From NCBI GenBank assembly GCA_008000375.1, contig SMOI01000488.1:1-21002 (forward strand): a stretch of DNA of 21,002 bases, written 5' to 3'. Origin of the DNA: Poteriospumella lacustris. Lineage: Eukaryota; Sar; Chrysophyceae; Chromulinales; Dinobryaceae. The translations under genes and the position numbers were made by a program. Positions within the stretch are counted from its first letter, which is position 1. Each line of letters opens with the position of its first letter. The notes under the pieces are model-generated. The model ran no database searches and was not told the origin of the DNA. It worked only from the letters and a program-made list of their open reading frames with translations. Positions 10,255-18,600 of this stretch are shown piece after piece.

Positions 10255-10628
10255 TTGGTTGTTTAAATCTTGACGCGAATGGCGTTTGTAACTATTGATG
10301 TTCTCTCTAATTGTATCTGTTCGCCTCTGTGTGAGACGAGTCGGCTGCATTGGTTTCTATTGTGCGGAAGGCTGTTCGGGACTATTTATTACAGGTACTG
10401 CAGCAGCAAGCACGGTGACTGTCGTTGAAGCGCAGATAGATTACCGCATTCAAATGGCCATCGGTACCTCTACAATTCCCGAACACCAATGCGTAGAGCA
10501 CGAAACCTATGATTTACTCGCTTTAGTCCCTTAACCGGGACAGCACAGAGACAATGAATAGAGAGCGAAAGATAAGACATTTAGAGAAACTCACTGGTTA
10601 CAGACGACTTCCCGTAAACGTCAAACAC
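10255..10628. other. Spacer of the inverted repeat, between converging eIF2-alpha genes
   Basis: A 374-bp loop between the two arms. It must hold most of the 3' ends of both genes. Most of it is not symmetrical, but 10270-10328 and the reverse complement of 10561-10619 still align by eye with many matches (shared TGTAAC and pyrimidine-rich blocks). An open frame at 10295-10534 is not convincing as a gene. Confidence 0.7.
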
Positions 10629-12082
10629 AAATACAAACAAGAGGCCTTCGCACCCCTTGTCACCGCCTCCAGGTCGTACATTTAGTACTCCTCTGGGGCT
10701 TCCTCGTCCTCCTCCTCTTGTTCCTGCGCCAAGCGGTCCAACATCGCCTGCAGCTCCGACTCCTCGCGGTTGTCCACGACCTTGGGCTCCATCTTCACCG
10801 TCAGAGTGCCACCCTTTGATCGGATGACTTCTCCGATTCGCTCCAAGGCCTTGTTCATCACTTCCAGACCAAGGTCTCGGTCTGTCGTATTGGTCACGAT
10901 CACGAACAAAGGAGACGCGATCAGAGAAATCTTGATGGGCACTTCTGGCACCGACAGTTCTTCGCCGGCGAGCAACGCCGCCTTCACAGCCTCGATACCC
11001 TCGTAGCTGAAGCAAGCGACCTCGATATCCGATCGTATCTTGACCGGTTGAGGAGTCAACTTGCGGCGGATGAAGGTGTAGATAGCCTCCTTGAGATCCG
11101 CCTCGATCTCGATCTCGGCGAAGATGTCTGCGGTTTCAGCGTCGGTGGTGGTGCTACATCAGACAACACAAAACAAAACAACGCAAACCGTTCACATAAG
11201 CACATTTCATCATCCATAGCTCGGTTATCCTGGTCCAACTTACCTCAATGCAAGCTTGAAAGCATCGTACGCATGGCCGTACTTTCTGTACAAAGGCCAG
11301 CCAACGCGTTGATACAGCGACTCCAACGTCACCCCCTTCGTCTTCGCCACGTTCGACAACACATTGTGTACTGATTTGGCCTTATTGTATCTCTCCTCGC
11401 ATTTCACCACGTCTTCAGGATCCACGCGGCGCTTCGACAAGTCAATGTATCCCTTCTCCTTGTCCACACGGAGGACCATGACGATTTCCGGTCGGTTCAC
11501 GCGAACCAGCTTGTTGATCGAGCGGATGCGGCGGCGAGACAACTCAGACAGCAAAATCAAACCCTCGATATTGTCATACTCGGTCAAGGTGACATACGCA
11601 CCCATTTCACCAATACTCGTCACGTTGACCATGACCACCTCTTCGGGCTCAGGGTATTGATTTTCGTAGAATCGGCATCTCATTTGACTCGATTCCGATT
11701 GGATTCCGACCTACAAATACACACAACCATTCCAAAACAAATCATTTCAATCCATTCGTAAGGGAGACGCGGAATCGGCCTTATCGATGTTGCACTTACC
11801 GTCAGGTCGAGATCTGCGTTGGTGTCGGCCATTTTTGCGGTTGTTCAAAAATCTGATTTGCGACAACTACCAATGACTTGCAACAGGTGTTGAACAGTCG
11901 ATATCCCACAAGACGCTTGAGAACCGATCGATCGATGCAATGCAAAACAAACCCCAAAGGATAAGCAAGACTAACAACTAAAAAAGAGTCTTGTTTGGTC
12001 TTGGCGACGACGCAAATTCCTTCAAAACTCCTGCGAAATTCCTTGTTGTAGACCCACAGTCTGTGTGCAAGTGTGCGGTCTG
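10629..12082 (-). repeat. Right arm of the 1454-bp inverted repeat
   Basis: Mirror partner of 8801-10254. It contains the second eIF2-alpha gene and 250 bp of its upstream DNA. Intron sequences are identical between arms as well as exons, so the identity is not explained by protein constraint. Confidence 0.95.
10682..11832 (-). CDS. EIF2S1: Translation initiation factor eIF2 subunit alpha, copy B
   Basis: A second intact copy with the same 323-residue protein as copy A. Exons on the minus strand are 11832-11800, 11710-11244 and 11153-10682; introns are 11799-11711 and 11243-11154, with the same splice signals. The phosphorylation site and acidic C-terminus are present. The single base difference between arms lies 30 bp after the stop codon, so the proteins are identical. 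Beyond the shared 250 bp upstream, its distal 5' region (12083 onward) is unrelated to that of copy A, so the copies could be controlled differently. It lies downstream of the membrane-protein gene on the same strand, 341 bp away. Confidence 0.96.
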
Positions 12083-12173
12083 CGATCACGGAGGGACAAG
12101 ACCAACAACATGATGATGATGGGCGGGCTGAGGGCTGTTAGACGCGGATGGTTACAACTTTTGTTTTTATCAA
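11833..12173 (-). promoter_or_regulatory. Upstream region of eIF2-alpha copy B
   Basis: Positions 11833-12082 are identical to the region upstream of copy A and likely carry the core promoter and 5' UTR. Positions 12083-12173 are unique and must also contain the 3' end of the membrane-protein transcript. An ATG/ATC-rich triplet run (about 12110-12122) sits just outside the arm. No gene was seen. Confidence 0.4.
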
Positions 12174-12884
12174 TCATTTATTCACTATCGGTTTCATCCA
12201 GGTTTCGCAAAGCAACGGGAAACATGCCGAAAACTTGACTAGTTGTCCAATGACAATGATTATTCCGTAGGCAAGAGAGAGTCGCACAGCGGATGATGCA
12301 AAGATCTGTAAGTTTATCGCCAGCGATGACAGTACCTTATTGAACAAGGCTCCCAAAAGTGCAAGTAATTCCTCAAGATCTTCTCGGCGGTCGACAACTC
12401 TATCGAGCAGCCTAACGAGCAGCAACAACCACAGAGCAAGTGATGCGTTTGGCGCCACCTTCGGTTCAAACAGATGCAATAACATAATCAAGAGCTCTCT
12501 AGCGAGAGTAGCCGCAGTATCGAGTGCGTGAAGAAGGAGTCCGATGATTCGATCAAAAGATTTTCTCATGTAAAACAAAACGAAATACCCAGTTTCAGCT
12601 GTCACGGAAATGAGCAACTTTCCGATTTCGACCACCAGATTTCTCAATCCGAGAATCACCAGCTCCAGCTTCGGAATCAGTGTTTCTGTAAGTCGATAGT
12701 CAGCAAAAATGAAGACTTTGTGAGCATACGCCCCCATTGTGTCCAACTTGACGGATGATCCTTCCAAAAACTTCCAAAGGTCCTGATTCCCGCCAACACA
12801 GACCACTGTCCACAAAACTCCCATATACACGACTGCGGCCACGATTGTGACTGCAACAATGGTATTTCCGATAGTGCGACACAT
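12174..12884 (-). CDS. Hypothetical multi-pass membrane protein
   Basis: A single-exon frame of 236 residues from the ATG at 12884 to TGA at 12174. I do not recognise the family. Residues 6-30 form a clear N-terminal membrane segment (signal anchor or TM1). Further hydrophobic segments lie at about 68-105, 113-138, 147-160 and 198-222, the last ending in a cysteine-containing tail. Charged stretches (DRVVDRREDLEELL, 161-174) separate them and look like amphipathic helices. No enzymatic motif is visible. The alternation of hydrophobic helices and charged loops is not what random sequence gives, so I think it is real, but an exon boundary could be missed at either end. Alternative: an organelle or ER-shaping protein; this is only a guess. 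Confidence 0.6.
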   Translation of the reverse strand: MCRTIGNTIVAVTIVAAVVYMGVLWTVVCVGGNQDLWKFLEGSSVKLDTMGAYAHKVFIFADYRLTETLIPKLELVILGLRNLVVEIGKLLISVTAETGYFVLFYMRKSFDRIIGLLLHALDTAATLARELLIMLLHLFEPKVAPNASLALWLLLLVRLLDRVVDRREDLEELLALLGALFNKVLSSLAINLQIFASSAVRLSLAYGIIIVIGQLVKFSACFPLLCETWMKPIVNK

Positions 12885-13525
12885 GAATGCGGATCATAAA
12901 CTTCGCGAGCTGCTGCATTGTGTTGTGACACTCTTCTATCACTCACAGCTTATGCGGATAACTGAAATACAATCGACACCCTCTTTGGTTTTGAAAATGA
13001 CCTCAACTTGGTTTGAATTCAATGACTTGACAGTCATTTCGGCTGAAGGACTCTTGATGCATAGCGTTTAACGCGTTGGGAACGGTTTGAACGACAGTCA
13101 ACCGAGGATTAGAGAACACGGAACAGATAATGAGAGCAGGCACGAGGCACGCGGACTCTGCCACAAAGCCTTCTAACCGAATAGCATCATTCCTCCTGCA
13201 TACTGTGCCTATGTAGCTGTTCTTTTGTGATTGTTTGGTGATCGTTTGTCGTGCACAGACCAAATGAACTCCAAAGTCGATGAGAGAGCGAGAGAGCAGC
13301 AGAGAGCATCGCGCAGAAATTGAAACGCATTTTGTCCACTGAGTCACGCATCTTCTTCTTCTTCTTCTTCGCTTGCTTGTTGGTCTTGGCTTTCTTCATC
13401 ATCTGCTCTGCCTTGGGAATAAAGTTGCCTTGCATCTATTACGGATTGTAAGCATATAGGTTGTGGCTGCATTGTTTCCTATTTGAAACAAAAGGTGGCA
13501 AAAAGGAAACAACAAAACAAAAGTG
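12885..13525. promoter_or_regulatory. Divergent region between membrane-protein gene and PNPO gene
   Basis: A 641-bp spacer with divergent gene starts. It includes a purine-rich GAGAGAGCGAGAGAGCAG block (13282-13299), a CTT triplet run (about 13353-13370) that encodes lysines on the minus strand, and a small open frame listed separately. An A-rich run (aggaaacaacaaaacaaaag) lies directly before the PNPO start, as is common for 5' UTRs. Confidence 0.35.
13187..13435 (-). CDS. Possible small lysine-rich protein
   Basis: An 82-codon frame starting at the ATG at 13435. The first 35 residues look protein-like and basic (MQGNFIPKAEQMMKKAKTNK, then a run of lysines), like nucleolar or ribosome-associated small proteins. 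The rest is unremarkable and could be intron or UTR read-through. I found no good GTAAGT donor to join it to another exon. The lysine run may simply reflect a CTT repeat. It could also be an internal exon, as a TAATAG sequence directly precedes the ATG. Confidence 0.28.
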   Translation of the reverse strand: MQGNFIPKAEQMMKKAKTNKQAKKKKKKMRDSVDKMRFNFCAMLSAALSLSHRLWSSFGLCTTNDHQTITKEQLHRHSMQEE

Positions 13526-14314
13526 ATGACCAGTGCAGCGTTGGATGGACTGATGAAAGTCGTTGCGTTCGGTGTGGCGGCCAGATGCTCGGTGGCTTTG
13601 ATCCGTCGTGGTCGCGCTGTGAAGCCTGCCGTCGTTCATGCAAGTGGCACACGTGCTCTATCAACTGTTGTTGCGGATTTACGAAAGGAGTATTCGAAGC
13701 AGGGATTGGACGAGAACGATCCCAACGTCAACGCTGGCCCGTTTGCCTTGTTTTCGGTGTGGTTGAAGGATGCATGCGATGCCAAAGTATTGGAGCCAAA
13801 TGCGATGTGCTTGTCTACGTGTTTGAACAACAAGCCGTCGTCGAGATACGTGCTCCTCAAAGGCTTCGACAAAGACGGTTTCGTATGGTTCACGAATTAT
13901 GAATCGCGTAAGGGAGATGAGCTTGCGCAGAATCCGAATGCTTGTTTAACCTTTTGGTGGGGAGATTTGGAACGCTCTGTTCGTATTGAAGGAGTGGTGG
14001 AGAAAGTCTCTGTCGAAGAATCGACTGCCTATTTCCATAGCCGACCGCGTGGCAGTCAACTCGGTGCGTGGTCCAGCAATCAGAGCCGTGTTATCACGGA
14101 TCGTGCTGCCTTGGAAGCACAAGAACAACAAGTCGTGCAGACGTATGGCCAAGCGGAAACGATTCCAAAGCCACCGCATTGGGGTGGTTTCCGATTGAAA
14201 CCGTTGCGTATCGAGTTCTGGAAGGGGCGTGAGAGCCGTTTACACGATCGTTTGGCCTTTGAACGCCCCGATACCACCACGGACGGTTGGCAGTTGGCCC
14301 GTTTGCAGCCATAA
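13526..14314 (+). CDS. PNPO: Pyridoxamine/pyridoxine 5'-phosphate oxidase
   Basis: An FMN-dependent oxidase that converts pyridoxine or pyridoxamine 5'-phosphate to pyridoxal 5'-phosphate, the last step of the vitamin B6 salvage route. The ATG at 13526 gives 262 residues, typical of eukaryotic forms. Residues 1-45 are rich in Arg, Ala and Ser with few acidic residues, suggesting a mitochondrial presequence. The core matches the family: DLRKEY (51-56), RYVLLKG (107-113), FTNYESRKG (122-130, FMN phosphate contacts), YFHSRPRGSQLGAW (169-182), IPKPPHWGGFRL (213-224) and EFWKGRESRLHDR (230-242, substrate binding), ending in W-x-LARLQP. All these blocks are present and uninterrupted. It is single-exon and converges on the kinesin gene. 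Confidence 0.97.
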   Translation: MTSAALDGLMKVVAFGVAARCSVALIRRGRAVKPAVVHASGTRALSTVVADLRKEYSKQGLDENDPNVNAGPFALFSVWLKDACDAKVLEPNAMCLSTCLNNKPSSRYVLLKGFDKDGFVWFTNYESRKGDELAQNPNACLTFWWGDLERSVRIEGVVEKVSVEESTAYFHSRPRGSQLGAWSSNQSRVITDRAALEAQEQQVVQTYGQAETIPKPPHWGGFRLKPLRIEFWKGRESRLHDRLAFERPDTTTDGWQLARLQP

Positions 14315-14659
14315 GCAGTATAAGACGCCCCCCTCTTGTAGTGAAGAGAATCACACATGCATAGGCATGTTCACTACAGGTAACGCCCCGCTCTGACCAC
14401 CGCACAGGAGAGAGGTATTGCGAATCACACTTATGCTTTACTTGCCCGGGGTAGCGGTGCCCTTAATTGATTATCTCACGACACAAACCAAAGACAGAAA
14501 ACCAATTGAAACAAACAAACACTGAAACAAAACACACTCACTAACGTGCTCAGCCAGTACGAGCAGAGACGGAGGCAGAGACAGTAGAGGCGAGGCCACC
14601 CGCCATCATCGCCTGCACACTGGACGGCGACAGCGACGGGGACGGTTGTCGCCTGCCTG
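14315..14659. other. Intergenic region between convergent PNPO and kinesin genes
   Basis: A 345-bp stretch holding both 3' ends. It contains a hairpin-forming inverted repeat (listed separately) close to the PNPO stop and an A-rich tract (about 14480-14540), which on the minus strand is T-rich and follows the kinesin stop. No gene was seen. Confidence 0.5.
14337..14378. repeat. Hairpin-forming inverted repeat after the PNPO stop
   Basis: Outer arms TGTAGTGAA (14337-14345) and TTCACTACA (14370-14378) pair exactly. Inner arms CATGC (14356-14360) and GCATG (14365-14369) also pair, leaving a 4-nt loop and a 10-nt bulge on one side. It lies 23 bp after the stop codon, so it would fall in the 3' UTR. 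Confidence 0.8.
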
Positions 14660-15576
14660 TTAGTAGTAGCGACGGGATTGCGACGGAGTCGTCGATCGTT
14701 GTTGTTGTTGCTGCTGCTGCTGATGCTGCTGGGAGGCCGAGAAGCTGTGGTGACTGTTGTTGCTGCTCATGGCCGACGGCTGCGACACCGACACGGCTGC
14801 TGCTGGACGACCACGTTGCGCCGACAAATCACGCGCGGTCAGCTTCTGTCCCGATTGCTGTGGGGTGAACAACCCCATGGGCATCATCGCGGCGGGAGGT
14901 GCTTGCTGCTGTTGCTGCTGTTGCTGCTGATGGTGACGGAACGCAGCGGCTTGGGTGGCCGGTGGCGACGGGGTGTTCTTCGCGATGCGCACACGCTTCA
15001 ACCGCTCCTCGTCGTGCAAGAAACCCGTCAACTCTTCGATCTGGTGCATCAAAATCTACCACCGAGAACAGAGAACAGAGAACAGAGAACAGAGAGAATG
15101 AGATAAGACCACAATAGCCAGGGACGCCAACTGCGTCGGCGGTCGTGCACTTACCTCTTCGCGTAACCCATCGTCATCGTCGTCGTCGTCACCTTCGTTA
15201 CGGTAGCGCAGACGACCCGTGCGGCCCAGGCTACGTCCTCCACCTCCACCGCCAGCGCCTCCTCCATTGTTGTTGCTGCTGCTGCTGCTGCCGCCTCCAT
15301 GACCCGCATCGGAGCGTCCGTTTTGATACACCGGGAACGGTGGCGGGGGTGGCGCTTGTGCAGACTGAGGGGGCTGCTGCTGCTGTTGCAGCATCATCTG
15401 CGACAGCGCCTGCTGGGGCACCATCATCACCGGCACCATCGTCGAGCCCTGCAACGACATCGGCGTCGCTTGGGACATCGACGGAACCGGCTGCGCTGCC
15501 AACGACGACGACGAAGATGACGAACAGGTACCCGTGGGCTGCAGGAAGACCACCGAGTGCTGCGGCGACACCGTCG

Positions 15577-15622
<46 letters not shown>

Positions 15623-18600
15623 GTGGTGGTGCTGCTGCTGCTGGTACAGCTGGTGGTGCTGCTGCTGGTGCTGCGGCGGTGGTGGCGCCATCGGTGTCGC
15701 CGCGACAGACGACGCCATCGACGGTGCCGCCGCCGTGGGGGGTAACGCCAGCCCCTGTCGATGCAGCAGCCGATGGTCCATCCCCACCGCCCGTTGCAAG
15801 TCCGCATCGACGTCGTCCAATTCTTTGCGCAACGTTTCGCATTCGACGGTCGTCGCCCGCAACCGCTCGACGGCGGTGTCGCGCTCGAGCGTCAACTGGG
15901 TGCGCTCGTGAATCAATTCTTGAATCGACTTGTCCTTGAGCGCGTCCAACTTGTTCAACTCCTGCACCGACATCCACAACGACGCAAATTCACGTTGCAT
16001 CGTATTCTGCGTCGCGGTGACTTCCTCCCGGGCCGTTTGCGCTTCTTTCTGCGCCGTGAGCGACTGCGCCACGAGCCGTTGGTTCTCGTCGACGAGCTGG
16101 TCGACACGCTCCTGCAGGTGCCGGTTCAGCGTCTGCAGCTCCGTGATCTCCACTGACGTCGCAGTGGCGGCATTGGTCGCCATGCGGAAGCTGTTGGCCG
16201 CCATCGATGACGAGTGGTGGCTGTGGTGGTAGTACTGACTCGGCGACCGAGGCAGCTCCGCCGCCGAGGCCGCCGAGGCCGCCGCCGTCGTCGCCTTCAC
16301 CCGTTTCATCGCCTCCAACTCCCGGTGCACCTCCACCAATTGCTTGCTCAGCTCCGCGTTGGACATCTCCGCCGATTGCAGACTCCGCGACAAATCGTAG
16401 AACTTGTCGTCCGCCTGTTGCCGCAGCTGCGTCTCGTGTTGGTAGCGCGCTTCCAACGCGTGGAACTCCTGTTCGATGCGGTCGAACAACACGATCTTCT
16501 CTTTCAACTCGCGAATCAACGTAATCAACGTGGCAGTGTCCATCAAGGCCGCCGAGCCATCGGCGGCGGTGAAGACTTGCCCCTCGCGATCGAACAGCTC
16601 ACGCAACGAGTCCAACAGCTTCTGGAAGTCTCCTGCCCCAGTACCGCCACTGCCACCGCCACCGGTTGCGGCGTCGGTTGCGGCACGTTCCAGCGCCTGT
16701 TGACGTTGTTGCAGCATCTTGATCGAGGCCTCCGATTGCTGCGATTGCAGCCACAACAACGAATCCTTTTGCTTCAACATCGCCACCAACGAATCGCGTT
16801 CGTTGCACAATTCTTGATGGTCCTGCACGAGCCCGTCGAGTTTCAAGAGCAACTCGTGTCGATCTTGTTCGAGGTCTCGTTTCTCGTGTTCGAGCACGTC
16901 TTTGACCTCGGCGACTTCTTTCAACACGTGGACGTCCTGTCGTAGGACACGGATTTCGATCGATTGGTCTTCGATCGTACGCACGTGTTGTTCCAATTCG
17001 GCTTTCAACCGGGTCAGATGGGCCACCAGATCGTTCTTTTCGTTGGTAAACAACGAATCCTTGTGCGAAGCAAGTTCCAACGCCGCTTGTAAGGCTTTCT
17101 TCTCCCTAGTAACAGGCACAGAGACACAGACACAGACACAGAGACACAGTCAGCACACGAAAGCCTCCCCCTCCCACCACCAACGCCAAAACGACAACAA
17201 CGTACTTCGTCACGGAATCAAACCGTTGCAGAAACTCCTTCGTCCGCGCATGATACGCTTGTTCCGAGCCTTGTCGCGCTTGCTTTTGCTCCGTCAAATC
17301 GGACAACAGCCGGTCGTTTTCTTCCTCCCGACGACGCAGTTGCCCCCGCAGTTCCAGGACTTCTTTCTCGTAGTTCTTCAACGCCTTGTGGACGTTCTGC
17401 GTCTTGTAATGCGCTTGGTCCCGGTCGTCTTCCAATTCTTGCAACCGTTCTCGGGTCGCCCGCAGTTCCACCATCAGCGTATCGCGGTCGGTACGGACCG
17501 CGTCGAAATCAATTTGCAATTCCAAAACGCGGCTTTGCAAGTCACGATACGACGATTGCAAATGATCCAAATCCTCCGCTGTGATGTCTCGTAGGCGGCG
17601 CAACGACCCGTCGATGGGGCTGGTGAACGTCATGTTCAACGACCCCACACCACCGCCACCGCCGCCACCGCCACCGCCTCGGGCCGGTGTGAAGGGGCCT
17701 CCACCAGGCGACGGCTGCGAATACACCGAAATACTCGGTTCGGTGGAACCCCGCGTCAGTTTCGCGATCCGTTGTTGTGGATCGGCGACGGTTTCTTTCA
17801 GCAGTTGCCGTTGCATGACCGAGCCCTTGTGATTCACATCCAAATCCGAATGGAACTTGCGGAAGTTGTCTATCAACACCGCCCGTGGTTCTTTCAACGC
17901 CGCTTTGCTGATGCTAAGGCCCAAGGGCACCGCTTGGTTCGAGTGTGGTCCCGCCGCTACCCGTCGTCGATGCATCATCAACAGATTGAACTTCTCCAAA
18001 TACCGCAACGTCGACAACGTCTCGTCGAATTGGGTATGCGCCGGAGAGATCGTCCCAATCAACGTCGTGTGCTGGTAGCCATTCAAACAATCGCGCAGGA
18101 GGAACGTCAACGTCGCGTCACGATATGGCAACGATTTCGTCGCGGCACCTTTCGCAAGCGATTGAATAATGAACCCCAACGTCGTCAACGATTGACGAAT
18201 CGAGCGCATTTCTTTCTTGTCCCGGTCCATCGCTTGTTTCAACCGACGATTCGGGGTCGTATCCATGTAGTTACTGCCCGACCAGACCTGCTCGTCGTGG
18301 GCATGGGCCGCCGTTGACGACGCGGCATGGTCCCCGTTGGTGTTTGCGGTGGTGGTGGCCTCGGATTCCGACCCGGCCAAATCAATCATTTGAATCTTGA
18401 TCACCCGTCCGGATCCATCGTGACGGAACTGTTCACCTTCAATGCGGAACGGTAACGTGTTGTTGCTTCCGACGTTGTTGGTGGTGGCCGTGGTGGCATG
18501 CGAGGTGCCTGACATGGCCAACGATTGCGCAATCGCCTGTTGGATATTCGACGATTGTTGCGCAGCATTGTGATGATCGAGGAGCACCCGGCGGTTGGGG

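Noticed and set aside
8801-12082. Inverted repeat as a transposon or as terminal repeats of a mobile element
   Set aside because: The arms contain only an ordinary spliced housekeeping gene. There is no transposase or integrase, and I saw no clear target-site duplication at the outer ends.
15145-15939. Plus-strand frames with long Cys, Ala, Leu or Trp runs opposite the kinesin tail
   Set aside because: They are translations of the CTG repeat in other frames; the minus-strand coiled coil continues straight through with sensible heptads.
17106-17160. Stop of the kinesin at 17106 with a separate coiled-coil gene downstream
   Set aside because: The C-terminal residues in that reading are a low-complexity Val/Leu/Cys translation of the repeat. 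A GTACGT donor and TAG acceptor restore one continuous coiled coil.
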